NCBI GenBank assembly: GCA_902462325.1
Contig: CABQBF010000097.1
Location: 1-9,465 of the forward strand
Length of the DNA: 9,465 nucleotides
Source of the DNA: an uncultured Peptococcaceae bacterium
Lineage (GTDB): Bacteria; Bacillota; Peptococcia; Peptococcales; Peptococcaceae
Direction: 5' to 3'
In this document: positions 1 to 5,629 of the stretch, one piece after another
Layout: the number at the start of each line of letters is the position of its first letter
How positions within the stretch are numbered: the first letter of the stretch is position 1
Notes under the pieces: generated by a model
Databases searched by the model: none
What the model was told of the DNA's origin: nothing
The model's input: the letters and a program-made list of their open reading frames with translations, nothing else
Program-made: the position numbers and the translations under genes

Positions 1-41
1 CCAAACGCTTACAAGTAAGAACGGAAGGGAGGCGTGTATGC

Positions 42-182
42 ATGGATGAAATGATGCGAGCTTATTATGTAGCCTATACCGTCTTTTTGTGTCTGTCCAG
101 TATCCAGGTTGTAGTTGGTCTGGTGAAAGACTGGCATAAACATATACGTTCCTCGCGCCAAAAGCGCAATAAGAGGAAATGA
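42..182 (+). CDS. 46-aa single-pass membrane small protein, possible type I toxin
   Basis: The ATG at 42 lies 9 nt after an AGGGAGG ribosome binding site (26-32), and the frame runs 46 codons to TGA at 180-182. Residues 1-7 are polar, about residues 8-28 form one hydrophobic membrane segment, and residues 29-46 are strongly basic (many Lys, Arg and His), which predicts a cytoplasmic C-terminus. An earlier ATG at 38 hits a stop after three codons, so 42 is the sensible start. I do not recognise the family by sequence. Size, single hydrophobic helix and charged tail resemble Fst/TxpA/BsrG-type toxins, and an opposite-strand promoter-like site downstream fits that arrangement. It could equally be an unrelated small membrane protein. 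Translation is well supported; toxin function is inference. Confidence 0.7.
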   Translation: MDEMMRAYYVAYTVFLCLSSIQVVVGLVKDWHKHIRSSRQKRNKRK

Positions 183-262
183 AAACAGGACTAGCGTCAT
201 CCCTCAATGACTCGCTAGTCCTCTAACCAACCCCCTGAGCAATGCCATACGGCAGCTCATAT
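177..262 (-). ncRNA. Candidate short antisense RNA opposite the small-protein 3' UTR
   Basis: This is the interval between the leftward promoter-like site (267-300) and the T-tract after the stem-loop at 187-222. The product would be roughly 80-85 nt, ending in a strong hairpin. It would be complementary to the 3' untranslated part of the + strand small-protein mRNA if that mRNA continues to the terminator at 336-377. Both ends are estimated from signals only; no expression evidence exists here. Confidence 0.28.
187..222 (-). terminator. 10-bp perfect stem-loop after the small membrane protein gene
   Basis: AGGACTAGCG (187-196) and CGCTAGTCCT (213-222) are perfect inverted repeats. Inside them TCAT/ATGA adds four more pairs, leaving a CT bulge. 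It begins 4 nt after the stop codon of the + strand gene. On the minus strand it is followed by GTTTTCATTT, a modest U-tract, so it works better as a leftward terminator. On the + strand no T-run follows, so it may instead protect or structure the mRNA 3' end. Confidence 0.55.
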
Positions 263-266
263 AGTA

Positions 267-300
267 ATTATAGTTTAACATCACAGTTTTTATGTGTCAA
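267..300 (-). promoter_or_regulatory. Candidate leftward sigma-A promoter for an antisense RNA
   Basis: Read on the minus strand, a perfect TTGACA (295-300) is followed after 17 nt by TAAACT (272-277), and after 22 nt by a perfect TATAAT (267-272). The 17-nt spacing to TAAACT is the functional-looking combination; the perfect TATAAT is too far away to pair with this -35. Transcription would start near 260-265 and run left towards the stem-loop at 187-222. Confidence 0.4.
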
Positions 301-335
301 GGGATTTGGAAATATTTGCTTTGAAAGAAATCTCA

Positions 336-377
336 GGGCTGTTCTGTTTGTAAGCGGCAGAGCAGTCCTTTTTATTT
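336..377 (+). terminator. Rightward intrinsic terminator
   Basis: GGGCTGTTCTG (336-346) pairs fully with CAGAGCAGTCC (358-368) as RNA, 11 pairs including two G-U wobbles, followed by TTTTTATTT (369-377). The wobbles become A-C mismatches on the other strand and no T-run follows there, so the direction is clear. It would end the transcript of the small membrane protein gene at 42-182. Confidence 0.7.
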
Positions 378-406
378 GCATTTTGGTTTGCTGCCCTTCG
401 CCTGTT

Positions 407-456
407 CCTCCGTACCCGACCATTCGCACATTTGCACAAATAGTCGGGTACGGAGG
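407..456. repeat. Perfect 14-bp inverted repeat with nested outer arms
   Basis: CCTCCGTACCCGAC (407-420) and GTCGGGTACGGAGG (443-456) are perfect inverted repeats separated by 22 nt. The spacer carries a small palindrome, ATTTG-CA-CAAAT (430-441). A second pair of arms, TTTGCTGC (387-394) and GCAGCAAA (469-476), encloses it. It sits between a rightward and a leftward terminator, has no T-run on either side, and lies in no gene. Its role is not evident: an operator, a structured RNA or a small mobile-element remnant are all possible. Confidence 0.8.
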
Positions 457-480
457 GATAGACAACGTGCAGCAAAAAAA

Positions 481-538
481 CAAAAAAAGAAAAGAGCCGT
501 CGCTCCATAGACACACACCATCTACGTTGTAACGGCTC
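481..538 (-). terminator. Leftward terminator of the zinc-ribbon/29-aa gene pair
   Basis: On the minus strand GAGCCGT (538-532) pairs with ACGGCTC (500-494) across a 31-nt loop that has a possible inner TAGA/TCTA helix, followed by TTTTCTTTTTTTG (493-481). The long loop is unusual, but the T-tract is strong and the position, about 30 nt beyond the stop of the 29-aa gene, fits. Confidence 0.6.
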
Positions 539-568
539 CTGACGCCCCTCAGAGGACAACACCGATTT

Positions 569-658
569 TTATTTTCCCAACAACCGTTCCATCAGTTGTT
601 CCGCTTTTTTTCCCGCCGATTTCATCATACGGCGAAATTTTCTTGTATTCACATCCAT
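569..658 (-). CDS. 29-aa basic amphipathic small protein
   Basis: The ATG at 658-656 follows AGGAGG (672-667) with an 8-nt spacer, and the frame ends at TAA (571-569) after 29 codons. The peptide is very rich in Lys and Arg with interspersed Met and Leu, consistent with one amphipathic helix; it has no clear membrane segment and no Cys. The ribosome binding site overlaps the TAG of the upstream zinc-ribbon gene, 12 nt before this start, so the two are almost certainly co-translated. A terminator at 481-538 follows. I do not recognise the family. A nucleic-acid-binding or membrane-surface role would fit the charge but cannot be shown here. It was called on start signal and context, since length alone is not evidence. 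Confidence 0.6.
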   Translation of the reverse strand: MDVNTRKFRRMMKSAGKKAEQLMERLLGK

Positions 659-670
659 ACGGCGAACCTC

Positions 671-844
671 CTATCCCTTAAAGCTAATCTGTTCTTCTTC
701 TGTCAACGAGCCGTCCTCTACGATACGAAAGCGCCGGACGCCCTGCTTCTGCACCGCAAATTCATAATAACAGCTCCAACAATAATACTGACTGGTGCCA
801 ACTCTGCCTACCGTCGTGCTGTGGCAGTAAGGACAACGAATCAT
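671..844 (-). CDS. 57-aa zinc-ribbon small protein
   Basis: The frame runs from ATG (844-842) to TAG (673-671). Residues 4-7 are Cys-Pro-Tyr-Cys and residues 22-25 are Cys-Trp-Ser-Cys: two CX2C knuckles spaced as in a rubredoxin-like or ribbon zinc-binding fold, with aromatic residues around the second knuckle. The C-terminal half is acidic and has no recognised domain. The upstream GAAGGAAG gives an acceptable but not ideal Shine-Dalgarno, about 9-11 nt from the start. The 29-aa gene follows 12 nt downstream with an overlapping ribosome binding site. The zinc knuckles are visible directly; a role in transcription, RNA binding or protein contact is inference. No characterised homologue comes to mind. 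Confidence 0.75.
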   Translation of the reverse strand: MIRCPYCHSTTVGRVGTSQYYCWSCYYEFAVQKQGVRRFRIVEDGSLTEEEQISFKG

Positions 845-1040
845 CTGCTCACACTTCCTTCTTCTTTAGAATAACCGGATGTAAAAAAAATACCCATCCA
901 TGTGCTGGCAATTGCAAACATTTTGCGATTTTTTCAAGCAATTCCGCATAAAGTCAATTTTTGCCTGTATCAGTTTTTTTGCTATCACTATTGTTGCCAT
1001 CGGCCGCCAATCTTATTACAACAGGCAATCAAAAATTGCA
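845..1040. other. Non-coding upstream region of the zinc-ribbon gene
   Basis: No convincing gene lies here; long open frames on the + strand lack start signals and have low-complexity composition. On the minus strand a TTGACT (952-957) could be a -35 element, but the position 17-18 nt downstream is only AAAAAT. GGATG (897-901 complement side) and CATCC near 880 could form a small hairpin around a T-run. The promoter of the zinc-ribbon gene is therefore probably in this stretch but cannot be placed. Confidence 0.4.
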
Positions 1041-1080
1041 GCAAAAAACGCCGCAGCCAGCATAAACTGACCACAGCGTT
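1041..1080 (-). terminator. Strong leftward terminator downstream of rubrerythrin
   Basis: Read on the minus strand, 1080-1067 and 1060-1047 form a 14-pair stem with a 6-nt loop (TTTATG); four pairs are G-U wobbles that would be A-C mismatches on the other strand. A run of six T (1048-1043) follows. It is the second and stronger of two terminator-like hairpins behind the rubrerythrin gene. Confidence 0.75.
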
Positions 1081-1098
1081 CATTTTTTATAAAATTTC

Positions 1099-1122
1099 AA
1101 AAACAAAACAGCAAGCTGTTTG
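1099..1122 (-). terminator. Short AT-rich leftward terminator behind rubrerythrin
   Basis: AAACAG (1121-1116 on the minus strand) and CTGTTT (1111-1106) form a 6-bp stem with a CTTG loop, followed by TTGTTTTTG. It lies about 45 nt beyond the rubrerythrin stop. The stem is weak, so it may act only together with the hairpin at 1041-1080. Confidence 0.5.
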
Positions 1123-1163
1123 CAATACAGCGCCGCTGCAAGGTGTTCCGCCCAGTCGGACGA

Positions 1164-1706
1164 TTAATAATTTTCAGCCTTGATGCGGAAGTAGGATTGG
1201 GGATGGGCGCACACAGGACAAACCTCCGGCGCTTCGGCGCCTTCATACACATGACCGCAGTTGCCGCACTGCCATTTTACCGGTTCTTCTGCCTGGAATA
1301 CCCGTTCTTCCTTGATATTTTCCAGCAATTTCAGATATCGTTCTTCATGCTCTTTTTCAATGGCCGCCACGCCTTCAAACCAGGCTGCAATCTGCAAAAA
1401 GCCTTCTTCCTCCGCCGCTTTGGCAAATTCGGCATACATCTGGGTCCATTCTTCATTTTCACCGGCTGCCGCGTCCACCAGATTTTCTATGGTACCAGGA
1501 ATAGAACCTCCCTTCAGCAGCTTAAACCACATTTTGGCATGTTCCTTTTCATTGGCAGCTGTTTCTTCAAAAATTTCTGCAATCTGCACATATCCGTCTT
1601 TTCTTGCCTGGGACGCATAATAGGTATATTTATTGCGCGCCTGCGATTCTCCTGCAAATGCGGTCCACAAATTCTGCTCTGTCTTAGAGCCTTTCAATTC
1701 TGCCAT
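1164..1706 (-). CDS. rbr: Rubrerythrin
   Basis: This 180-aa protein has the classic two-part rubrerythrin layout. Residues 1-140 are a four-helix diiron domain with ligand motifs around Glu20 (GESQAR), Glu53 and His56 (NEKEH) and Glu117/His120 (IEKEH). Residues 145-180 are a C-terminal rubredoxin-like domain with CGNC (147-150) and CPVC (163-166) binding one iron. The family reduces hydrogen peroxide to water in the cytoplasm of anaerobes, taking electrons from rubredoxin or NADH-linked reductases. Start ATG 1706 has an AGGAGG site (1720-1715). A sigma-A-like promoter with an overlapping palindrome lies upstream and two terminators lie downstream, so it can be its own transcription unit, although no terminator separates it from the flavodoxin/ferredoxin gene upstream. 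Length and motifs are complete. Confidence 0.97.
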   Translation of the reverse strand: MAELKGSKTEQNLWTAFAGESQARNKYTYYASQARKDGYVQIAEIFEETAANEKEHAKMWFKLLKGGSIPGTIENLVDAAAGENEEWTQMYAEFAKAAEEEGFLQIAAWFEGVAAIEKEHEERYLKLLENIKEERVFQAEEPVKWQCGNCGHVYEGAEAPEVCPVCAHPQSYFRIKAENY

Positions 1707-1765
1707 GATAACTGCCTCCTTTTCCTCAAAAACAAGTTTGTATGTTGCACTCGCATCATTTACAT

Positions 1766-1777
1766 TCTTATTTAAGA
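1766..1777. promoter_or_regulatory. Palindrome overlapping the rubrerythrin -10, possible operator
   Basis: TCTTA-TT-TAAGA is a perfect 12-bp palindrome covering the proposed -10 of the rubrerythrin gene. Rubrerythrin genes in Gram-positive bacteria are often controlled by the peroxide sensor PerR, whose B. subtilis box is an AT-rich TTATAAT-N-ATTATAA palindrome. This site matches that consensus poorly, so only 'repressor-like position' can be claimed. Confidence 0.35.
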
Positions 1778-1796
1778 TTTACCACACTTTTTCCAA
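1769..1796 (-). promoter_or_regulatory. Candidate rubrerythrin promoter
   Basis: On the minus strand TTGGAA (1796-1791) and TAAATA (1774-1769) are spaced by 16 nt, about 60 nt before the rubrerythrin start. Neither hexamer is perfect. The -10 lies inside the palindrome at 1766-1777. Confidence 0.4.
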
Positions 1797-1814
1797 TTTG
1801 AAACAGCTTCCTCA

Positions 1815-2585
1815 TCAAACAAAAAATTCATTTTCCCGCCGCAAGCTGCAGGCTTTCTCCAGCTTATTGGCCACCGCCATCCACAACAACTTATTCAACG
1901 AACGGGCCGCCTGCGGACAGTAAGTGACGCAGCGCATACAGGAGATACATTTTTTATGGTCAGTTTTGCGCGGATTACTTTCTGGAATGGCGCCAGCAGG
2001 ACACTCCCGGGCACAAAAACCGCAGCTCACGCAAGCATGGCTGGCTTTGGGCTTCAACGGAATGCCGTCATAGCTGCGATAAGGCTTGTTGCCCTTCACC
2101 GCCACGCTATGCAATTGATTTTGCGCCAGCTTCTGCTGCATTTGCGCGGCGAACTGTTCAATCTGACTCCAATCGGCCTCGTCGGGCCGGTCATGGCCCA
2201 CGCTGTGTACAATGGAATGCTCGGCGATGAGCGCAGCGGCGCCGATTACCACAAAACCGTTCTGCTCTAAAATCGTCTGCAACTCCAGCAAAGCGTCTTC
2301 ATAATCCCGATTGCCATAGGTTACCACTGCTATGGCAGGGGTGTTGCTGCCTTTCGTTTGCTGCAGCCGCTCCGCTGCCAGCGCCGGAATACGCCCGCCA
2401 TACACCGGCGCGCCCACCACTATCAAGTCCTCCGGAGCAAAGCTGCGGACCAACGGGCCCCGCTCAGAGCTGGTCAAATCGTGCAGATGGGCGTTACTGT
2501 CCAGCAAAGAAGATATATGCTGCACAACCTCTCGGGTATGCTCCGTGGGGCTAAAGAAAATACCCATGGTATTTGGTTTTTTCAT
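1815..2585 (-). CDS. EFR1-type flavodoxin-fold / 2x[4Fe-4S] ferredoxin protein
   Basis: The 256-aa product joins a flavodoxin-like N-terminus to a bacterial two-cluster ferredoxin. FSPTEHT (11-17) is the phosphate-binding loop of a flavodoxin, and GAPVYGGR (58-65) and TYGNRDY (89-95) are its flavin-side loops. Cys185, 188, 191 and 195 (CVSCGFC...CP) and Cys213, 216, 219 and 223 (CISCMRC...CP) make two 4Fe-4S sites. Family members are soluble electron carriers or reductases of anaerobes with mostly unknown partners. The start at 2585 is chosen because a GGAGGG site (2597-2592) sits 6 nt upstream and the flavodoxin strand begins there; the longer frame to 2660 runs through the promoter. It lies upstream of rubrerythrin in the same direction, so it might feed electrons to it, but that is inference. 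Confidence 0.92.
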   Translation of the reverse strand: MKKPNTMGIFFSPTEHTREVVQHISSLLDSNAHLHDLTSSERGPLVRSFAPEDLIVVGAPVYGGRIPALAAERLQQTKGSNTPAIAVVTYGNRDYEDALLELQTILEQNGFVVIGAAALIAEHSIVHSVGHDRPDEADWSQIEQFAAQMQQKLAQNQLHSVAVKGNKPYRSYDGIPLKPKASHACVSCGFCARECPAGAIPESNPRKTDHKKCISCMRCVTYCPQAARSLNKLLWMAVANKLEKACSLRRENEFFV

Positions 2586-2631
2586 GCCAGTCCCTCCATT
2601 TCTGAATATCATTTTTCTGTTCTTCCCCTTT

Positions 2632-2660
2632 ATTATAACACCTGCACGGCCCCGTTCCAA
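2632..2660 (-). promoter_or_regulatory. Sigma-A promoter of the flavodoxin/ferredoxin gene
   Basis: On the minus strand TTGGAA (2660-2655), a 17-nt spacer and a perfect TATAAT (2637-2632) form a near-consensus promoter about 47 nt before the ATG at 2585. It lies just downstream of the dbpA terminator (2681-2751), which supports an independent transcription unit. Confidence 0.75.
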
Positions 2661-2680
2661 TCCTTTCCTAAGCTGACAAC

Positions 2681-2751
2681 AAAAAAGGCCGCCGCAGGAA
2701 AAATATTGTCATAGCCGAATAATGCCAAGCATGACAATTCCTCACTGCGGC
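2681..2751 (-). terminator. Nested two-arm terminator at the end of the yaaA-bcp-dbpA operon
   Basis: On the minus strand GCCGCAG (2751-2745) pairs with CTGCGGC (2697-2691). Inside it, ATTGTCAT (2738-2731) pairs with ATGACAAT (2712-2705) around an 18-nt loop. Six T (2686-2681) follow the outer stem after GGCC. Two perfect arms separated by internal loops make it longer than a usual terminator. It begins about 12 nt after the dbpA stop. Confidence 0.75.
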
Positions 2752-2763
2752 AACCCCGCTATC

Positions 2764-4233
2764 CTAATATTTTGCTTTCGTCACCTTGCGTACCTTAGCT
2801 TTGATAGGCTTAGTCTGCAGAGCTTGCAGCACCTGCTCACCCTTGCCATTCAAAATTTCTACCGTGCTGACCCAATCCATAATCTGAATGACGCCGATAT
2901 CGCCCGCCTGCAAGCCAGGAATGGCACAGATGGTGCCTACAATGTCCACTGGCCGGATTTTGGCCTTTTTGCCGTCTGCAATCTGCAGCTTTAAAATTTG
3001 CGCATGGAGCGCCGCATTTTTATTGCCCTTGGCCTCCGGCTCGGCCTCCATTTTTTCCCGAAAAGCCGGCTCTGCCGCCGCCACCTGTTCTCCATCGGGC
3101 AAAAGCAGCTGCCCAATCGGCTGCTGCAGCAGCTTTTCTATCTGCTTCAGCTCCGGCAGCTCATAGGTTTCCACCAGCGAGATAGCCGCGCCCCTATGAC
3201 CGGCCCGCCCGGTGCGGCCAATGCGATGAATATAGGTTTCCCGCTCCGGCGGCAGCTCATAATTGACCACCAGCGAAATAGTTTCCACATCAATACCGCG
3301 GGCAGCCACATCGGTGGCCACCAGATAACGGAACAACCCCTTTTTGAAATCCCGCATCACTTCGGTGCGCTCCCATTGCTCCATACCGCCGTGCAGCCGG
3401 GCGCAGCTAAAGCCGTCGTCCCACAGCGCGTCATAAATATCCTCTACCTCAGCCCGCATATTGGCAAAAATGATACAACTATCTGGATTGTGTACCTTCA
3501 GCAAATCCAGCAATAAGTCGATACGGTCGGTATCATCACAGCAATACCAGCCGTGGGAAATCCTGCGGCTGCTGATCGGCTCACCGGCAATGGTGATGCG
3601 CAGCGGCTCCCGCAGATATTGCTGGGCCAGTTGCTCCACCGCTTTGGGCATGGTGGCCGAAAACAGCAGCGTCACCCGATTTTCCGGCAAATAAGACAAA
3701 ATCTGCTCCACCTGCTCCAAAAAGCCCATGTGAAACATCTCGTCGGCCTCGTCAATGACCAGATAGCCAATATAGCCGGTAAACAGCGTGCCCCGTTCCA
3801 GATGGTCCAGCACCCGGCCCGGCGTACCCACCACCATGTGGGATTTCTGCTTCAAGTCCTTTTCCTGCTGTCGGAAGGAATGCTTGCCATACAAAGCCGG
3901 TGCTTTGATGCGCTTTAACTTGCCAATATCCAAAATTTCCTGCTGCACCTGCATAGCCAGCTCCCGGGTAGGCGTTAAAATCATCACCTGCGGCTTATTT
4001 TCCTCCCAATCCACCAACTGACACAGAGGAATGGCATAGGCCGCCGTTTTTCCACTGCCGGTTTGGGCTTGCGCAATCACATCCCGTTTTTGCAATACCT
4101 GTGGAATGACCTGCTGCTGCACCGGCGTAGGCTGCTGCAGGCCCAAAAGCTGCAAGGCCCGGTAAATGCTATCCTCCAGCCCGTATTGCGCAAAGCCCTG
4201 CTTTTCTGCCTGCTTTCCCGTTTGCTCTGCCAT
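2764..4233 (-). CDS. dbpA: ATP-dependent RNA helicase DbpA/YxiN
   Basis: This 489-aa DEAD-box helicase has PTPVQ (35-39, Q motif), AQTGSGKT (56-63, Walker A), PTREL (88-92), TPGR (137-140), DEAD (161-164), SAT (192-194), ATDVAARGID (306-315) and HRIGRTGR (336-343). Residues about 420-489 form the DbpA C-terminal RNA-binding domain, which in B. subtilis YxiN and E. coli DbpA docks on hairpin 92 of 23S rRNA; the protein helps 50S subunit maturation. Length and the C-terminal motif (an IRPVDIVGTI block and an EILNGKG loop) match YxiN closely, which separates it from CshA- or DeaD-type helicases. Its ATG overlaps the bcp stop by one base (TAATG), so it is translationally coupled. The residue 385-415 linker is variable and Glu/Ala-rich. 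A strong terminator follows. Confidence 0.96.
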   Translation of the reverse strand: MAEQTGKQAEKQGFAQYGLEDSIYRALQLLGLQQPTPVQQQVIPQVLQKRDVIAQAQTGSGKTAAYAIPLCQLVDWEENKPQVMILTPTRELAMQVQQEILDIGKLKRIKAPALYGKHSFRQQEKDLKQKSHMVVGTPGRVLDHLERGTLFTGYIGYLVIDEADEMFHMGFLEQVEQILSYLPENRVTLLFSATMPKAVEQLAQQYLREPLRITIAGEPISSRRISHGWYCCDDTDRIDLLLDLLKVHNPDSCIIFANMRAEVEDIYDALWDDGFSCARLHGGMEQWERTEVMRDFKKGLFRYLVATDVAARGIDVETISLVVNYELPPERETYIHRIGRTGRAGHRGAAISLVETYELPELKQIEKLLQQPIGQLLLPDGEQVAAAEPAFREKMEAEPEAKGNKNAALHAQILKLQIADGKKAKIRPVDIVGTICAIPGLQAGDIGVIQIMDWVSTVEILNGKGEQVLQALQTKPIKAKVRKVTKAKY

Positions 4234-4700
4234 TAGCGCTGTCCTTTCAGATATTCTAAAATTTCCGCCGCGTTGGTATCGGGCTTCACTTTCGGATATA
4301 CCTTTTCAATGACGCCGTTCTCATCAATTACAAAGGTGCTGCGCACCACGCCCATAGACACTTTCCCGTACAGCTTCTTTTCCTGCCACACGCCGTAAGC
4401 CTCAATGGCCTGCCGGTCCGGATCCGATAATAAAAGAAAGGGCAGATTTTGTTTGGCGATAAAATTCTGATGGGATTTGACGCTGTCCTTGCTGATGCCA
4501 ATCACCGGCACGCCCAACTTGGTAAATTCCTCATAGGCCGCCGCAAAGGCACAGGCCTGACGGGTGCAGCCCGGCGTGTTGTCCTTGGGATAAAAATAAA
4601 CCACAACCTTCTGCCCGGCAAAATCGCTGAGCTTCACTTCCTGCCCGTCCTGATTGGGAAGAGCAAAATCCGGCGCTTTACTTCCTGCTTCTAATAACAT
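4233..4700 (-). CDS. bcp: Thioredoxin-dependent thiol peroxidase (Bcp/PrxQ)
   Basis: The 155-aa protein is an AhpC/TSA-superfamily peroxiredoxin of the Bcp/PrxQ group. The peroxidatic Cys45 lies in the YPKDNTPGCT motif (37-46), and Cys50 is in the resolving position known from E. coli Bcp, so an intramolecular disulfide reduced by thioredoxin is expected. It reduces hydrogen and organic peroxides in the cytoplasm. The start at 4700 is chosen because AGGAGG (4714-4709, inside the end of yaaA) is 8 nt upstream and the family N-terminus begins there; the longer frame to 4829 lies inside yaaA. Only one base separates it from the yaaA stop, and its own stop overlaps the dbpA start, so all three genes form one coupled operon. 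Confidence 0.96.
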   Translation of the reverse strand: MLLEAGSKAPDFALPNQDGQEVKLSDFAGQKVVVYFYPKDNTPGCTRQACAFAAAYEEFTKLGVPVIGISKDSVKSHQNFIAKQNLPFLLLSDPDRQAIEAYGVWQEKKLYGKVSMGVVRSTFVIDENGVIEKVYPKVKPDTNAAEILEYLKGQR

Positions 4701-4701
4701 C

Positions 4702-5457
4702 TTACATTCCTCCTGTTTGCTGCTGTATAAACACATAGGTTCGTTCATCCGATAACTGGGGCGCATAGGTATAGCCGTCCCACGTAAACTGCTGCACCTC
4801 CTGGGGCCGGTCAATGCCGTTGCGGACAATCCACGCCGTCATCTGTCCCCGGGCCATCTTGGCCGATGTGGTGACAGTGCGCAGCTTGCCCTGCCGCATA
4901 GTGCGGAAATCTATCGTAATCAGCCTGTCCTGCTCCTTTAGATAGGGCGTTACCAGCTTGCTGTATTCGGCGGAGGCCAAATTCAGCACCGGTTCTCCCG
5001 CGGCAAAAAGCTGCCGATACACCCCATCGCCCCAAAATTGATACAAATTTTTGCCATCTATTTTTAATGGACAAATCATCTCCAAACGGTAGGGCATAAT
5101 GCCGTCACAGGGCCGCAGCATACCATAAAAGGCGCTCAACACCCACACATGCTCATCGGCATACTGGTACTGGGCCGTGGTAAAATGCTCCGGCTCTATA
5201 TTTTTGAACACCAGCCCATCATAGGCCAACAGCGACGGCAAACCAACATGGTTCCAGTCAAAATCCTGAAAATTGAGATAAGCCCCTAACGCCAGTTTGG
5301 GATTGATTTTCATTAAAGTTTCCAGCTCAAAATGGCTGTAGCCCCGCAGCGCCGCCGCCAGTTGCTCCGTCTGCTGCTGAAACAACGGCTTGCGCAGTGT
5401 GATATCCTCCCGCACAGCACGGCGCATATTCTTGGCCGGCGATAAAATGATCTGCAT
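4702..5457 (-). CDS. yaaA: Peroxide stress protein YaaA (UPF0246/DUF328)
   Basis: The 251-aa product matches YaaA: N-terminal MQIILSPAK, then AYDGLVFKNI, LSAFYGMLRPCDGIMPYRLEM (split here into its LSAFYG and PYRLEM blocks), LASAEYSK and AKMARGQM. E. coli YaaA (258 aa) lowers intracellular free iron and limits Fenton damage during peroxide stress, and its structure contains a DNA-binding-like helix-hairpin-helix region. The start at 5457 is set by the conserved N-terminus and a GGGGTGG site just upstream; the longer frame to 5544 would run through the promoter. It leads an operon with bcp and dbpA, with a promoter at 5491-5519 and glutaredoxin divergent. Pairing with a peroxiredoxin supports a peroxide-defence role. 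The molecular mechanism of the family is still debated. Confidence 0.95.
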   Translation of the reverse strand: MQIILSPAKNMRRAVREDITLRKPLFQQQTEQLAAALRGYSHFELETLMKINPKLALGAYLNFQDFDWNHVGLPSLLAYDGLVFKNIEPEHFTTAQYQYADEHVWVLSAFYGMLRPCDGIMPYRLEMICPLKIDGKNLYQFWGDGVYRQLFAAGEPVLNLASAEYSKLVTPYLKEQDRLITIDFRTMRQGKLRTVTTSAKMARGQMTAWIVRNGIDRPQEVQQFTWDGYTYAPQLSDERTYVFIQQQTGGM

Positions 5458-5490
5458 CGCGCCACCCCTTTCCCCAATCGTTGTAGTACC

Positions 5491-5519
5491 ATCATACCCG
5501 TTTTTGCCGAAAATTGAAA
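5491..5519 (-). promoter_or_regulatory. Candidate promoter of the yaaA-bcp-dbpA operon
   Basis: On the minus strand TTTCAA (5519-5514), a 17-nt spacer and TATGAT (5496-5491) lie about 34 nt before the yaaA start. The -10 is good, the -35 moderate. No obvious PerR- or Fur-like palindrome was seen across it. Confidence 0.5.
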
Positions 5520-5579
5520 CACAGTCCTGCTTATCGCCCGGCACAAAATATTTTATTCGTAATTTCCCCTATTTTGCAG

Positions 5580-5585
5580 TACAAT
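5580..5585 (+). promoter_or_regulatory. Candidate -10 element of the glutaredoxin gene
   Basis: TACAAT lies 44 nt before the glutaredoxin ATG in the divergent gap from yaaA. The best -35 is TTCGTA at 5556-5561 with an 18-nt spacer, which matches only three positions of TTGACA, so the promoter is tentative. Confidence 0.35.
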
Positions 5586-5629
5586 AAAAACAAGAATTTT
5601 TGCACTCGTTACAATCGGAGGAATGTACC

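Noticed and set aside
9..200. 63-codon frame on the minus strand opposite the small membrane protein
   Set aside because: It starts within the stem-loop at 187-222, lacks a ribosome binding site, and is fully antisense to a frame with a strong one.
242..562. Three overlapping 80-96-codon frames on both strands in the left intergenic region
   Set aside because: All run across terminators, T-tracts and the inverted repeat and none has a ribosome binding site.
902..1183. 93-codon + strand frame between the zinc-ribbon gene and rubrerythrin
   Set aside because: It runs through two terminators and an AT-rich spacer, has no start signal and overlaps the rubrerythrin end; composition looks non-coding.
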